From: Chryseobacterium sp. GVT01B
GTDB taxonomy: Bacteria; Bacteroidota; Bacteroidia; Flavobacteriales; Weeksellaceae
DNA: 64,000 nt
Assembly (NCBI RefSeq): GCF_019970045.1
Contig: NZ_JAHXYI010000003.1
Coordinates: 124,001-188,000 of the forward strand
Direction: 5' to 3'
Part shown: piece after piece, positions 1-9,559 of the stretch
How positions within the stretch are numbered: the stretch's first letter is position 1
Layout of the letters: each line of letters opens with the position of its first letter
Translations under genes and position numbers: made by a program
Notes under the pieces: model-generated
The model's input: the letters and a program-made list of their open reading frames with translations, nothing else
Told to the model about the DNA's origin: nothing
Database searches by the model: none

Positions 1-866
1 ATAAAATTATAGCAGATCTATTATTTGCTGTTGATAATATCACTCAGAATGATGTTGATAAAGGAAGATTAAGCAAAGCTGCTATATATGGATTATTATC
101 AAGAGTAAACCTATATAAAGGTGACTATGCTAATACTATCAAATATGGTGAATTGGCATTAGGAATTTCACCAAGTATTACTCTAAAATCTAATTTTTAT
201 AAGATCTGGAAAGAAAAAGAAGGAGATATTAATGATGGAGTTTTATTCCAGGTATCGAATTCTGCAGCTGAGCAAAATACTGTAGGAGTTGCTTACAATC
301 AATCTGTTCCAGCATTAAGATCAGAATTTGTTGTAGATTACGATTTATATACTGCTTATACATCTGATGACGTTAGAAAAGGGGCTTACTTTACTACGGG
401 TACGTATAGTGGGCAAAAATACAACCATGTTACAAAATATGCAGGTATTACTGGTTTACCATCTAATATAGTCCCGGTAAGATATTTAAGAGGAGCTGAA
501 GTATTGCTAAACGTTGCAGAAGCTTATTACAGATCAGGTAATGGTGCACAAGCTCTTGTTTTATTAAACAAATTAAGAGCAGAAAGATATTCTTCATTTA
601 CTCCTGGTACAGAAACAGGACAGGCACTTTTAGATGCTATCCTGAAAGAAAGAAGACTGGAGCTTGCATTTGAAAATGACAGATGGTACACATTGAAGAG
701 ATTAAACCTTCCGGTTCAGAGATCAGGTAAAGGAGATCTTTTTGACGGTACAGGTACACCTTCTGTAGCACAGACTCTTCCTGCTGGAAATTTCAAATGG
801 CAATGGCCAATTCCTATTACTGCTATTCAGGCAAACCCGAATATTAAGCAGAACGACAAATATTAA
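1..866 (+). CDS. SusD/RagB family outer-membrane lipoprotein, 3' part
   Basis: The reading frame is open from the first base (first full codon at position 3) to TAA at 864-866, giving about 287 residues of a protein whose start lies outside the window. The beginning reads as helical TPR-like repeats (GLLSRVNLYKGDYANTIKYG), and the end has the usual SusD C-terminal signature: AILKERRLELAFENDRWYTL, a W-x-W-P stretch, and a final I-x-x-NPNIKQNDKY. SusD-type lipoproteins sit on the outer face of the outer membrane and hand substrate to a SusC TonB-dependent channel, whose gene is probably just upstream. The substrate cannot be told from this part. A strong terminator follows. Family call is firm. 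Confidence 0.93.
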   Translation, partial: KIIADLLFAVDNITQNDVDKGRLSKAAIYGLLSRVNLYKGDYANTIKYGELALGISPSITLKSNFYKIWKEKEGDINDGVLFQVSNSAAEQNTVGVAYNQSVPALRSEFVVDYDLYTAYTSDDVRKGAYFTTGTYSGQKYNHVTKYAGITGLPSNIVPVRYLRGAEVLLNVAEAYYRSGNGAQALVLLNKLRAERYSSFTPGTETGQALLDAILKERRLELAFENDRWYTLKRLNLPVQRSGKGDLFDGTGTPSVAQTLPAGNFKWQWPIPITAIQANPNIKQNDKY

Positions 867-892
867 GATTAAATTCTAATATATTTTTTAAG

Positions 893-921
893 AAGAGTCC
901 CAGAAATGGGGCTCTTTTTTT
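893..921 (+). terminator. Rho-independent terminator after susD
   Basis: AAGAGTCCC (893-901) pairs with GGGGCTCTT (908-916) with one G-U pair and a 6-nt loop, followed by a run of T to 921. It closes the susD transcript and may also limit read-through from the convergent AraC gene. Confidence 0.85.
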
Positions 922-939
922 ATAGGTATTGCAAATGGA

Positions 940-1863
940 TTATCTCAGAATCATTCTGTCCTGATAACTTTTCGGGGTTACTCCTTCTAATTGCTTAAAT
1001 ACTCTCGTGAAATAATTGGTATCTGAAAACCCGGTCTGAAAAGCTGTTTCTTTGATGCTGATCTGGCTGGCAAGCAGTTCTTTTGCCTTGTTGATCCTCT
1101 CCTGTAAAATAAAATCATTTGGAGAAGTCCCCAGTTCGTCTTTGAACATTTTAAAGAAATTAGACTTGCTTACATACGCCAGCTTGGCAATACTGTCAAT
1201 GGATAGTTTCTGGTGTAGATTTCGTTTAATATAATCTACTACAAAGCCTATTCTGGATTTATTCTTAACAATATTCTTTTCCACCATACCTCTTGCCTGG
1301 GTCTGCATCAGCCTGATCAGAAGTTCTTTCAATGCAAAATCGGCCATGATATCCTTTTGCGAATTATCATCCATGGCAATTCTCATAATATTATTGGTAG
1401 CTGAGGCCAAAGCTTTATTATTAAACAGAAAATATTCATCTAACTGAATATTCCACTGCGAAGTCTCATCCACTTTGGGAAGGTTATAGTTGAGATAATT
1501 AAGAGAATCCTCTATAAAATCAGGATTAAGACTTAAAGAAATGCATTGGGTAGGAGTTTCATCAGCTTCAGGAAAGTCAATAACCATTGTTTCCCCCGGA
1601 GCCACAAGAATACTTTCGCCCGGATAATAATCAAAATAACTGGTCTTATTATCCAGTTTCATATGTTTCTTACCTCTCAGCATCGCTGTAAATGCAATGT
1701 TTTCAAAATGAAGTTTTACGTCAAAAGCAGCCTTATGGGTCTCATAAATGCTGAATTCGCAATTGTTTAGATTGAATTTCGTCTGGTGTTCAACAAGACT
1801 CAATAGCTGGCTTTCCTTACGTAATTCAGGAGTATTTAATAAAATCTTACTATTGTTATTCAT
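940..1863 (-). CDS. AraC family transcriptional regulator
   Basis: 307 residues. The N-terminal ~200 residues look like the cupin-type sensory half of AraC regulators. The C-terminal ~100 residues carry two helix-turn-helix motifs (IDSIAKLAYVSKSNFFKMFK and, later, IKETAFQTGFSDTNYFTRVF), ending in the typical GVTPKSYQ. The gene is divergent from the aldehyde dehydrogenase at 2046 with about 180 bp between start codons, so it is the natural candidate regulator of the aldehyde/alcohol dehydrogenase and DUF779 genes. This pairing is inference from position; the effector molecule is unknown. ATG start at 1863; a TAnnTTTG box lies about 30 bp upstream. Confidence 0.9.
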   Translation of the reverse strand: MNNNSKILLNTPELRKESQLLSLVEHQTKFNLNNCEFSIYETHKAAFDVKLHFENIAFTAMLRGKKHMKLDNKTSYFDYYPGESILVAPGETMVIDFPEADETPTQCISLSLNPDFIEDSLNYLNYNLPKVDETSQWNIQLDEYFLFNNKALASATNNIMRIAMDDNSQKDIMADFALKELLIRLMQTQARGMVEKNIVKNKSRIGFVVDYIKRNLHQKLSIDSIAKLAYVSKSNFFKMFKDELGTSPNDFILQERINKAKELLASQISIKETAFQTGFSDTNYFTRVFKQLEGVTPKSYQDRMILR

Positions 1864-1892
1864 TTCTAAAATTTTTTGAAAAGGAGGTAACT

Positions 1893-1900
1893 CAAATATA
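1893..1900 (-). promoter_or_regulatory. Candidate -7 box of the AraC gene
   Basis: On the minus strand the sequence reads TATATTTG, an exact match to the Bacteroidetes -7 consensus TAnnTTTG, about 30 bp before the AraC start codon. No TTG was found at the expected -33 distance, so support is moderate. Confidence 0.45.
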
Positions 1901-2045
1901 GAAAATTTGACAGTACGTTGCTGTTAATAAAATACTAAAATTGAACCCTTTGCACTATTTTACACTTTTTTTATAGGATTGTGCTATATTCTTTTGAGCT
2001 TCTCACTGTAATTTGGCTTTATCGAAAAATAAAAACAAGACTAAT

Positions 2046-3575
2046 ATGAGCACTATTACAGAACCAAGATCAGCGACGCTTTTAGAGCGTCCGGAGTTCA
2101 AAAGCAGATATGATAACTATATTGACGGGAAATTTACTCCACCCGTTAAAGGACAGTATTTTGATGTAGTTTCTCCCGTGGATGGGAAGAACTTTACCCA
2201 GGTTGCCCATTCCTCCAAAGAAGATTTGGAATTGGCTGTAGATGCCGCAGAAAAAGCATTCCGTACCTGGAAAAATACTTCATCTACAGAAAGAAGTATC
2301 ATCCTTAATAAAATTGCCGACAGAATAGAGCAGAATCTGGAATACCTTGCTACCGTAGAAACCATAGATAACGGAAAAGCAGTGAGAGAAACACTGGCAG
2401 CGGATTTACCTTTGGCGATTGACCATTTCAGGTATTTTGCTTCTGTTATCCGTGCAGACGAAGGATCTCATAACGAACTGGATAAAGACACTGTATCTCT
2501 TATCGTTCATGAACCCCTTGGAGTAATCGCACAAATCATCCCATGGAATTTCCCGATCCTCATGGCTGTCTGGAAACTGGCTCCGGCATTGGCAGCTGGA
2601 AACTGTGTTGTTTTGAAACCCGCAGAAAGTACCCCCGTTTCCATCATGGTTTTAATGGAATTGATCGGTGATCTTTTACCTGCAGGAGTTATTAATATTG
2701 TGAACGGATTTGGAGCAGAACTTGGAAGAGCTTTGGTGACCAATCCGAAAGTAGCCAAAGCCGCATTTACAGGCTCTACTGCTACAGGACGTATGGTGAT
2801 GCAGTACGCAACTGAAAACATCATTCCTGTGACATTGGAATTAGGAGGAAAATCACCGAATGTTTTTTTCAACTCTGTAATGGATGCCGATGATGAATTT
2901 TTAGATAAAGCGATAGAAGGAGCTGTTCTTTTTGCCCTTAACCAGGGAGAAATCTGTACATGCCCTTCAAGATTACTCGTTCAGGAAGATATTGCAGATG
3001 CCTTTATTGAAAAGGTAGTCGAAAGAGTAAAAGCCATCAAAGTAGGAAATCCACTGGACAAAACCGTGATGATGGGAGCGCAGGCTTCAAAGATTCAGAA
3101 AGATAAAATCCTTTCCTATATCCAGTTGGGAATAGAAGAAGGAGCTGAAGTTTTGGTAGGAGGAGAAGTGAACCACCTTGGAGAAGATCTGGAAGACGGA
3201 TACTACATTCAGCCGACAATTTTCAAGGGAAATAACAGAATGAGAATCTTCCAGGAAGAAATTTTCGGTCCGGTGCTGGCATTTACCACATTCAAAGATG
3301 AAGAAGATGCAGTGAAAATTGCCAATGATACTATCTACGGGCTTGGTGCAGGCGTTTGGACAAGGGATGCACACCAGCTGTACAATATTCCCCGTCAGAT
3401 AGAAGCCGGAAGAGTATGGGTGAACCAATATCACTCTTATCCTGCAGGAGCACCTTTCGGAGGTTACAAACAATCAGGAATAGGAAGAGAAAATCATAAA
3501 ATGATGCTTGATCATTACCGTCAAACCAAAAACATGCTGATTTCTTATAACAAGAATAAGTTAGGTTTCTTTTAA
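2046..3575 (+). CDS. NAD(P)-dependent aldehyde dehydrogenase (AldB/ExaC type)
   Basis: 509 residues, the usual family length, oxidising aldehydes to carboxylic acids. Visible ALDH marks: [20 protein letters not shown] (substrate/cofactor entry), GSTATGR (nucleotide binding), [11 protein letters not shown] with catalytic Glu at about residue 265, and [11 protein letters not shown] with catalytic Cys at about 304. The C-terminal [13 protein letters not shown] motif is complete. The frame stays open upstream to a TTG at 2013, but the ATG at 2046 gives the expected N-terminus. With the alcohol dehydrogenase at 3851 and DUF779 at 4972 it forms an alcohol-to-acid oxidation locus, probably controlled by the divergent AraC regulator. 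Substrate specificity is not visible; acetaldehyde or another short aldehyde is likely from the neighbourhood. Confidence 0.95.
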   Translation: MSTITEPRSATLLERPEFKSRYDNYIDGKFTPPVKGQYFDVVSPVDGKNFTQVAHSSKEDLELAVDAAEKAFRTWKNTSSTERSIILNKIADRIEQNLEYLATVETIDNGKAVRETLAADLPLAIDHFRYFASVIRADEGSHNELDKDTVSLIVHEPLGVIAQIIPWNFPILMAVWKLAPALAAGNCVVLKPAESTPVSIMVLMELIGDLLPAGVINIVNGFGAELGRALVTNPKVAKAAFTGSTATGRMVMQYATENIIPVTLELGGKSPNVFFNSVMDADDEFLDKAIEGAVLFALNQGEICTCPSRLLVQEDIADAFIEKVVERVKAIKVGNPLDKTVMMGAQASKIQKDKILSYIQLGIEEGAEVLVGGEVNHLGEDLEDGYYIQPTIFKGNNRMRIFQEEIFGPVLAFTTFKDEEDAVKIANDTIYGLGAGVWTRDAHQLYNIPRQIEAGRVWVNQYHSYPAGAPFGGYKQSGIGRENHKMMLDHYRQTKNMLISYNKNKLGFF

Positions 3576-3585
3576 TATTATTTAG

Positions 3586-3716
3586 GACGTGCCCGATTGC
3601 CTTGGCTTTTTCCAGGGCAAAACGGTCGGGCTATGCAGGGCTGCACTTCGTTTCGGTGCTCCATTTCATTACGCACCGGCTCGTTCCTCGCCGCCCTTAC
3701 TATCCCTCACGCAGGG
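3586..3716 (+). repeat. GC-rich structured intergenic element (REP-like)
   Basis: About 130 bp, clearly more GC-rich than the surrounding spacer, between the two dehydrogenase genes. It begins with a nested hairpin: GCCCGA (about 3591-3596) pairs with TCGGGC (about 3627-3632), and inside it TGCCTTGG pairs with CCAGGGCA with one G-U pair. A smaller GCAC/GTGC hairpin follows. No reading frame of note runs through it. I recall similar elements scattered between genes in Chryseobacterium genomes, but no second copy is in this window. Confidence 0.55.
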
Positions 3717-3850
3717 AAATATCAGTCTTTTGATCTACATATTCTACATTATTATTGACCTATAAAGACAGTACAAAAATTGAGAACTGTCAATTTACCT
3801 CTGGTGATAAAAACTAATAACCCAAAATAACTCTATCAAAAAAATAAAAT

Positions 3851-4885
3851 ATGATCCCAAAAACAATGAAAGCGGCGGTAGTCCAAGGCTATGGCCAGCC
3901 TCTGAAAATTGAAGAAGTACCCGTAAGAGCACCCGGAAGATACGAAGTTCTTGTCAAAGTAATAGCCTGCGGGGTTTGTCATACAGACCTACATGCTGTA
4001 GATGGTGACTGGCCTGCAAAACCCAAGATGCCTCTTATTCCCGGACATGAAGGAGTAGGTATTGTGGTAGCCTGCGGACCTGAATCTTTTGTAAAAGAAG
4101 GTGATGCCGTAGGAGTTCCGTGGCTGTACAGTGCATGTGGATGCTGCGATTATTGTATCACAGGATGGGAAACCCTTTGTGAGGCCCAGAAAAATGGAGG
4201 CTATAGTGTAGATGGAGGTTTTGCAGAATACGTTATCGCAGACTCAAGATACGTAGGACATTTGAAGTCTGACGTTAATTTTTTGGAGATTGCTCCTATT
4301 TTATGCGCCGGAGTAACGGTTTATAAAGGATTGAAGGAAACAGAAACAAAACCTGGAGAATGGGTTGCCATTTCAGGAATCGGCGGGCTGGGACATGTAG
4401 CGGTTCAGTATGCCAAAGCAATGGGAATGCATGTAGCAGCCATTGATGTAGCAGATGACAAGCTGGAATTGGCAAAAAAATTAGGGGCAGATCTTGTGGT
4501 CAATGCGAAAAATACAGATCCCGGAGAATATTTGCATAAAGAAGTTGGCGGAATGCACGGTGCATTGATTACAGCAGTTTCTCCTATTGCCTTCAAACAG
4601 GGAATAGATGTTTTAAGAAGAAAAGGAACCATTGCTCTGAATGGTCTTCCTCCCGGCTCTTTTGAACTTCCGATTTTTGAAACGGTTTTAAAAAGGATCA
4701 CCGTGAGAGGTTCTATTGTAGGAACCCGAAAAGACATGCAGGAAGCGTTGGATTTTGCCAATGAAGGATTGGTAAAAGCTACTGTTACTGCCGCAAAACT
4801 GGAAGATATCAATGATGTATTCGATAAAATGAAAAAAGGACAGATTGACGGCAGAATCGTTTTGGATATTGCCGGCTCAAATTAA
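3851..4885 (+). CDS. adhA: Zinc-dependent alcohol dehydrogenase, AdhA/AdhP type
   Basis: 344 residues, a medium-chain zinc alcohol dehydrogenase interconverting alcohols and aldehydes with NAD(H). Catalytic zinc ligands are in CGVCHTD (Cys40) and PGHEGVG. The four structural-zinc cysteines are at 96, 99, 102 and 110 ([15 protein letters not shown]). The Rossmann motif is [17 protein letters not shown], followed by an acidic NAD-selecting residue in [17 protein letters not shown]. It lies 275 bp after the aldehyde dehydrogenase, separated by the GC-rich repeat, and is followed by a terminator and DUF779. It likely makes the aldehyde that the upstream enzyme oxidises, or reduces it in reverse. 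Confidence 0.94.
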   Translation: MIPKTMKAAVVQGYGQPLKIEEVPVRAPGRYEVLVKVIACGVCHTDLHAVDGDWPAKPKMPLIPGHEGVGIVVACGPESFVKEGDAVGVPWLYSACGCCDYCITGWETLCEAQKNGGYSVDGGFAEYVIADSRYVGHLKSDVNFLEIAPILCAGVTVYKGLKETETKPGEWVAISGIGGLGHVAVQYAKAMGMHVAAIDVADDKLELAKKLGADLVVNAKNTDPGEYLHKEVGGMHGALITAVSPIAFKQGIDVLRRKGTIALNGLPPGSFELPIFETVLKRITVRGSIVGTRKDMQEALDFANEGLVKATVTAAKLEDINDVFDKMKKGQIDGRIVLDIAGSN

Positions 4886-4902
4886 TTGATGATGTGTTGC
4901 TG

Positions 4903-4935
4903 ATCCCGGCTGAATTTACCTGCCGGGATTTTTTA
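4903..4935 (+). terminator. Terminator between adhA and DUF779
   Basis: ATCCCGGC (4903-4910) pairs with GCCGGGAT (4922-4929), 11-nt loop, then a T-run. It sits between two genes expected to act together, so DUF779 may be expressed at a lower level or from its own promoter. Confidence 0.8.
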
Positions 4936-4971
4936 TAACAATAAGGTTTCTAATAAGCTAAAATAAAAATA

Positions 4972-5355
4972 ATGGAAGCAAAAATATCCAGACTTTCCGC
5001 AACAGAACAGGCACTTGAAGTGGTCCGAAAACTGGAAGAACAATATGGATCTTTAATGTTTTATCAGGCAGGAGGATGCTGCGAAGGTACGCAGCCACAA
5101 TGTTTTGAAAAAGGAGGATTTTTCCCCCGGATGAACGATGCGATGATAGGAACGATCAATGGATACGAGTTCTGGATAGACCGTGACCTTTTTGAATACT
5201 GGAAATATTCACATTTTACATTAGATGTTACAGATGGGTTCGGACCTGGTGGTTTCTCTCTGGAAACTCCTTTGGGTAAGACGTTTAAAGTTCATTACAG
5301 ACTTTTCACTCCCGATGAATATGAAAACCTGGAGCCCGTAAAACGCAGTGAATAA
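4972..5355 (+). CDS. DUF779 domain-containing protein
   Basis: 127 residues. The central stretch MFYQAGGCCEGTQPQCF with adjacent cysteines, followed by the W-I-D-R-D-L-F-E-Y-W segment, is characteristic of DUF779. The family is commonly found next to aldehyde dehydrogenases of the AldB/ExaC type, as here, but I know of no established activity. The conserved Cys-Cys pair could bind metal or be redox active; that is speculation. It is the last gene of the oxidation locus and converges on the DAACS transporter gene with a 21-bp gap. Confidence 0.9.
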   Translation: MEAKISRLSATEQALEVVRKLEEQYGSLMFYQAGGCCEGTQPQCFEKGGFFPRMNDAMIGTINGYEFWIDRDLFEYWKYSHFTLDVTDGFGPGGFSLETPLGKTFKVHYRLFTPDEYENLEPVKRSE

Positions 5356-5376
5356 TGTGAGGAAATAAAAAATAAG

Positions 5377-6576
5377 TCAGACCTTCACAAATCGATTGAC
5401 AAACATGGCTGCCACTATATCTCCTACAGCATTCAATACTGTGGCTAAAGGATCTACCAGTGTCCCGATAATCATTACAGCAGGGATCGCTTCCTGAGGT
5501 AATTTATACACAGAGATCATCAGCATCTCACCAATATATCCGCCATTAGGAATACCACCAGCCACAATGCTGACAAATACAGTAATTCCCAAAGCTAAAA
5601 GCAGGTTGGCCGGATCAAAGAAATCCTTTCCAATAATTAAAAATGCCACATAAATCTTGATAATGGATGACATAGAAGACCCGTTTTTATGCAGTGTAGT
5701 CCCAATAGGAATCACCAGATTGGCAATAGAGTTAGGAATTCCGATCTTGGATGCTGCCTGTAAATTGGCAGGCATGGTTGCAAAACTACTGCAGGTACTT
5801 ATTGCAGTAAGAGTTGGGTAGATTGCGTTAGTCCAGAAACTTTTTACTCCTTTTTGCCCATTCGCCATAAAAGCATAAATAGAAAAGAAGACCAGAAAGT
5901 AAATAATTCCTGCAACATAATAGAATCCTAAAGGTTTAGCATAAAATCCAAAAAGCTGGGGACCTAAAGTCGCTACCTGATAGGCAAAGTAAGCACCCAG
6001 ACCAATAGGAGCCAGTTTCATGACCAATAAAAGAAGTTCTTTCATCACTTCATACCCTGAAGCAATAAAAACCCTGAATGGCTGCCCTTTTTCACCTGTT
6101 TTTCTGGCCGCAAATCCTGTTAGAAATGCAAATACCAATAGAGCAAGCATATTCCTTCTCGAGAAAAGCTCAGTAAATTCACCCACTGTAAAGAAACTTA
6201 CGATTCTATTGCCCCACGTATCATCATTCGCGGCTTCAGAAATTATATCAGAACTTCCGGAGACCCCTGAAACCGGGAAAAGATATACAGCACAAATGGT
6301 AAAAACAGCTGCCGTAAGAATAAAGAATAAAAAGGTAAGAGACATCACAAGGATGATCTTTCCAAATTTAGACTGCTGCTCCAAAGAAGAAATAGAATTG
6401 GATACAGCAAAAAATACCAAAGGAACTACACTCACAAAAAGAAGATTAAGGAAAATATCCCCCAGAGGTTTTATATATTCCACAAAACCGGGAGCAACAA
6501 TTCCAATGATGCTTCCAACAGTGATTCCCAAAAGTAAAAATATGATTCCGGAGTAGTTTTTCAGTACCTCTTTCAT
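5377..6576 (-). CDS. Dicarboxylate/amino acid:cation symporter (DAACS family)
   Basis: 399 residues and strongly hydrophobic, consistent with the eight transmembrane helices and two re-entrant hairpins of the DAACS/glutamate transporter fold. The serine-rich re-entrant motif is present as STCSSFATMPANL, and the last part has GTLVDPLATVLNAVGDIVA, where the cation and substrate bind in family members. It imports dicarboxylates or acidic/neutral amino acids with Na+ or H+ across the inner membrane; the substrate cannot be chosen from sequence. Single gene, divergent from cbpA. Confidence 0.88.
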   Translation of the reverse strand: MKEVLKNYSGIIFLLLGITVGSIIGIVAPGFVEYIKPLGDIFLNLLFVSVVPLVFFAVSNSISSLEQQSKFGKIILVMSLTFLFFILTAAVFTICAVYLFPVSGVSGSSDIISEAANDDTWGNRIVSFFTVGEFTELFSRRNMLALLVFAFLTGFAARKTGEKGQPFRVFIASGYEVMKELLLLVMKLAPIGLGAYFAYQVATLGPQLFGFYAKPLGFYYVAGIIYFLVFFSIYAFMANGQKGVKSFWTNAIYPTLTAISTCSSFATMPANLQAASKIGIPNSIANLVIPIGTTLHKNGSSMSSIIKIYVAFLIIGKDFFDPANLLLALGITVFVSIVAGGIPNGGYIGEMLMISVYKLPQEAIPAVMIIGTLVDPLATVLNAVGDIVAAMFVNRFVKV

Positions 6577-6645
6577 GTGGTGCTTTTTATCAAAGATAGG
6601 TTTATTTTTAACATTTTGTTATACAATTTTCAGACCTAAATTTCA

Positions 6646-6653
6646 TAAATTTG
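6646..6653 (+). promoter_or_regulatory. Candidate -7 box of cbpA-cbpM
   Basis: TAAATTTG matches TAnnTTTG and lies 16 bp before the cbpA start codon. TTG triplets upstream are not at the ideal distance. Confidence 0.5.
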
Positions 6654-6669
6654 GGTAAACCTCATTTCT

Positions 6670-7584
6670 ATGGCTTATATAGATTACTATAAAATTTTAG
6701 GCGTAGATAAAAACGCAACACAGGATGATATCAAAAAGGCCTACCGGAAACAGGCCCGGAAACTTCATCCCGATCTGAACCCTGATGATAAGGAAGCAGA
6801 AAGACAGTTCAAAGAATTGAATGAAGCCAATGAAGTGCTCAGCAATCCGGAAAACAGATCTAAATACGACAAGTACGGAGAACACTGGAAACATGGCGAA
6901 GAATACGAAAAAGCCCAACAACAGCAACAAAGACAATATCAGCAACAAAATTATGGCGGCGGATTCTCCGGTGCTGATTTTGGTGAAGGGGAAGATTTTT
7001 CCGATTTCTTCCAGAATATGTTCGGTGGAGCAGGCGGTGGATTTGGTAAAAGCTCACGAGGAAGGGCTTCCGGAAAATTCAAAGGAAATGATATCAAAGC
7101 AGAATTGAATCTGAATCTGAGAGATGCCGCGAAAACCCATCCGCAAACTTTTGATATTAATGGAAAGAAAGTCAGAATCACAATTCCGGCAGGAGTATAT
7201 GACGGACAGCAGATCAAACTGAAAGGACATGGAAATCCGGGGGTCAATGGAGGTCCAAGCGGAGATCTATATATTACTTTTAATATCCCAGCCGATCCGA
7301 ATTTTGAAAGAATCGGGGATGATCTGAAAACCAAGGTCACAATTGATCTGTATACCGCTGTTTTAGGCGGAGAAGTGAATGTAAATACTCTGGAAGGAAG
7401 TGTAAAACTTAAAGTAAAACCGGAAACCCAAACGGGAATCACTGTAAGACTGAAAGGAAAAGGCTTTCCTGTCTATAAAAAAGAAGGAGAACACGGAGAT
7501 CTTTTTGTAACCTACGAAGTGAAACTGCCTACCAACCTTACCGAGAAGCAGAAAGAACTTTTTGAACAACTTAAAAATTCCTAA
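6670..7584 (+). CDS. cbpA: DnaJ-class co-chaperone, CbpA type
   Basis: 304 residues. The J domain is residues 1-70 ([20 protein letters not shown], with the HPD loop in RKLHPDLNP). Next come a Gln- and Gly/Phe-rich linker (about 80-130) and two C-terminal substrate-binding domains. The zinc-finger cysteine repeats of classic DnaJ are absent, which makes it a type II/CbpA-like protein. It would deliver misfolded proteins to DnaK and stimulate its ATPase; E. coli CbpA also binds curved DNA. The CbpM homologue follows with a 3-bp gap, strengthening the CbpA call over a generic DnaJ. Confidence 0.9.
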   Translation: MAYIDYYKILGVDKNATQDDIKKAYRKQARKLHPDLNPDDKEAERQFKELNEANEVLSNPENRSKYDKYGEHWKHGEEYEKAQQQQQRQYQQQNYGGGFSGADFGEGEDFSDFFQNMFGGAGGGFGKSSRGRASGKFKGNDIKAELNLNLRDAAKTHPQTFDINGKKVRITIPAGVYDGQQIKLKGHGNPGVNGGPSGDLYITFNIPADPNFERIGDDLKTKVTIDLYTAVLGGEVNVNTLEGSVKLKVKPETQTGITVRLKGKGFPVYKKEGEHGDLFVTYEVKLPTNLTEKQKELFEQLKNS

Positions 7585-7587
7585 GCT

Positions 7588-7890
7588 ATGAGTGAAAGAA
7601 TATCGCGGGAAGAACTCGTAAGAATCTATAATATAGAAATCACTTTTTTTGATGAGCTTGTAGACTATGGGCTGCTGAATATACAGATTGAAGACAATAT
7701 CCATTATCTGATGTATGATGATCTGCCCGATCTGGAAAAATTTGCCAATTGGTATTATGATCTCGAAGTCAATCTTCCCGGTCTTGAAGTGATTCACAAT
7801 ATGCTGAAAAAACTGGATGCACTGAACCGCAGAAACAGGGAGCTGATGAATAAACTTTCGGCAATAAGTGATCAATATGAAGATATTTAG
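7588..7890 (+). CDS. cbpM: CbpM-like chaperone modulator
   Basis: 100 residues with a MerR-like helical N-terminus (ISREELVRIYNIEITFFDEL) and an amphipathic C-terminal helix (HNMLKKLDALNRRNRELMNK). This is the layout of CbpM, which binds the J domain of CbpA and blocks its co-chaperone activity. Placement directly behind cbpA, start codon 3 bp after the stop, supports this and indicates co-transcription. Confidence 0.85.
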   Translation: MSERISREELVRIYNIEITFFDELVDYGLLNIQIEDNIHYLMYDDLPDLEKFANWYYDLEVNLPGLEVIHNMLKKLDALNRRNRELMNKLSAISDQYEDI

Positions 7891-7892
7891 TT

Positions 7893-7900
7893 TAGTTTTG
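7893..7900 (+). promoter_or_regulatory. Candidate -7 box for the YcxB-like gene
   Basis: TAGTTTTG matches TAnnTTTG, directly after the cbpM stop codon and 26 bp before the next start codon. It suggests the following gene has its own promoter. Confidence 0.45.
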
Positions 7901-7926
7901 TAGCTTTTTAAAGCAACTCTATAATT

Positions 7927-8454
7927 ATGAATGAAGAAAAGGTGATTACACTAAAACCGGACAGAAAGATTTTTGAAGATATTTATTTTAGCGGTAATCA
8001 GGGAAGTCTGCTTTTTTCATCTACAACGAAAAGTAAAACCATTGCCACTATTGCTGCTGCAGTGATTGTTTTCATCGTTTTTCTTTTGAAAGATTATCTG
8101 AGCAAAGAAAGTAAAGGTATTTTATATTTTTTGAGTTTTATATTTTTGCTTTGTGCTGTTTTTCTGTCGGTAAGTGTTAATAAAGTTTCAAGATGGAAAA
8201 AACAGGTGAATCATTATTTAAATGTTCTGGAAAAATGTAAAGTATATGAAATCAGATTTGATCAGAATTTTTTCACTGTGAATATTGATGGGGAAAAAGA
8301 AACGAGTGAGTGGAAAGATTTTGAATATTTTGACAGCAATAATGAATTTATTTCCCTTGAAGGAAAATACAGCTACATGTTTCCCAAAAAAGCAATGAGT
8401 GAGAAAGAATACAGCATTCTTAAAAGTAAATTAAAGGAAAACATCAAGCAATAA
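7927..8454 (+). CDS. YcxB-like domain membrane protein
   Basis: 175 residues. Two adjacent hydrophobic helices lie at about residues 38-56 and 64-84 (TIAAAVIVFIVFLL and GILYFLSFIFLLCAVFLSVS). A soluble C-terminal half follows, in which ..KETSEWKDFEYFDSNNEFIS.. and a basic ..FPKKAMSE.. segment match the YcxB-like C-terminal domain. The function of this family is not known. It converges on the PLP lyase gene, with a perfect bidirectional terminator between them. Confidence 0.75.
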   Translation: MNEEKVITLKPDRKIFEDIYFSGNQGSLLFSSTTKSKTIATIAAAVIVFIVFLLKDYLSKESKGILYFLSFIFLLCAVFLSVSVNKVSRWKKQVNHYLNVLEKCKVYEIRFDQNFFTVNIDGEKETSEWKDFEYFDSNNEFISLEGKYSYMFPKKAMSEKEYSILKSKLKENIKQ

Positions 8455-8460
8455 AAATAA

Positions 8461-8491
8461 AAAACGGAACAAAATTTTGTTCCGTTTTTTT
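8461..8491. terminator. Bidirectional terminator
   Basis: A perfect 14-bp palindrome, AAAACGGAACAAAA with its complement (8461-8488), has T-runs on both strands and sits between convergent genes. Confidence 0.88.
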
Positions 8492-8511
8492 ATGATCTGT
8501 AAAGTGGTTTA

Positions 8512-9510
8512 TTACCCTTCTTTATTTTCTTCCAGCCAGCCCATTTCTTTCATCCATTCGTCATTGTAGATTTTTCCTACATATCTTGAACCATGGTCAT
8601 GAAGTAAAACGACGATCACATCATCTTTAGTGAACTGATCTTTCATCTGAATCAAAGAAGCAATAGCACTTCCTGCAGAATATCCACAGAAAATTCCTTC
8701 TTCTTTAGCCAGTTTTCTTGCGTAGATGGCACCATCTTTATCCGTTACTTTTTCAAAATGATCAATCACAGACATATCATAATTCTCAGGAATGATATCT
8801 TCCCCGATACCTTCTGTAATATAAGTATAAGCATGGTCGTAGTGCAGTTCTCCAGTTTCGTGGAATTCTTTCAGAATAGAACCGTAGGTATCCACACCAA
8901 TTACTTTAATATTTGGATTTTTTTCTTTGAAAAAAGTCCCGCATCCTGTGATGGTACCTCCTGTTCCGGCTCCTACTACAAAATGAGTCAGGTTTCCTTC
9001 AGTCTGTTCCCAGATCTCCGGAGCTGTAGACTCATAATGAGCCGCTCTGTTAGATAAGTTGTCATATTGGTTGACATACCATCCGTTTTCCGTTTCTTTT
9101 GCCAGCCTTTTGGATACTGAATAATAAGAACGCGGGTCAGTAGGTTTTACATCAGTAGGGCAGACAATTACTTCAGCTCCTACAGCACGAAGAATATCAC
9201 ACTTTTCTTTTGACTGCTTGGAATTGGTTACAAAAATACATTTGTAGCCTTTGATGATGGCTGCCAGTGCCAATCCCATTCCTGTATTTCCGGAAGTTCC
9301 TTCAATAATGGTTCCTCCAGGTTTTAATCTGCCGTCTTTTTCGGCATCTTCTATCATCTTAAGAGCCATTCTGTCCTTTACTGAGTTTCCAGGATTGAAG
9401 GTCTCTACTTTTGCTAATACCAATGCCGGGAAATCTTCACCTAATACTTTGTTAAGCTTTACCAGCGGCGTGTTACCTATAGTTTCAAGGATATTTTTTG
9501 CGTATTTCAT
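8512..9510 (-). CDS. PLP-dependent cysteine synthase / cystathionine beta-synthase-like enzyme
   Basis: 332 residues, fold-type II PLP enzyme. The PLP lysine is in NPGNSVKDRMALKMI. The substrate loop is EGTSGNTGMG, and the PLP phosphate loop is GAGTGGTITG. The long insertion with ITEGIGEDIIPENYD resembles the catalytic core of cystathionine beta-synthase more than CysK, but the C-terminal CBS regulatory domains are absent. It either makes cysteine from O-acetylserine and sulfide or condenses serine and homocysteine; sequence alone does not decide. A TAnnTTTG box lies 20 bp upstream. Confidence 0.85.
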   Translation of the reverse strand: MKYAKNILETIGNTPLVKLNKVLGEDFPALVLAKVETFNPGNSVKDRMALKMIEDAEKDGRLKPGGTIIEGTSGNTGMGLALAAIIKGYKCIFVTNSKQSKEKCDILRAVGAEVIVCPTDVKPTDPRSYYSVSKRLAKETENGWYVNQYDNLSNRAAHYESTAPEIWEQTEGNLTHFVVGAGTGGTITGCGTFFKEKNPNIKVIGVDTYGSILKEFHETGELHYDHAYTYITEGIGEDIIPENYDMSVIDHFEKVTDKDGAIYARKLAKEEGIFCGYSAGSAIASLIQMKDQFTKDDVIVVLLHDHGSRYVGKIYNDEWMKEMGWLEENKEG

Positions 9511-9529
9511 AAATGTTTTATATGCGGCG

Positions 9530-9537
9530 CAAAGATA
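9530..9537 (-). promoter_or_regulatory. Candidate -7 box of the PLP lyase gene
   Basis: Minus strand TATCTTTG, an exact TAnnTTTG match about 20 bp before the start codon. No -33 TTG at the expected spacing. Confidence 0.5.
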
Positions 9538-9559
9538 AGGCTTTTAAAATTATCTGCGC

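Noticed and set aside
1881..1889. Perfect Shine-Dalgarno-like AAGGAGGT on the plus strand
   Set aside because: No reading frame begins after it on the plus strand, and it lies on the opposite strand to the AraC gene, so it is probably coincidental.
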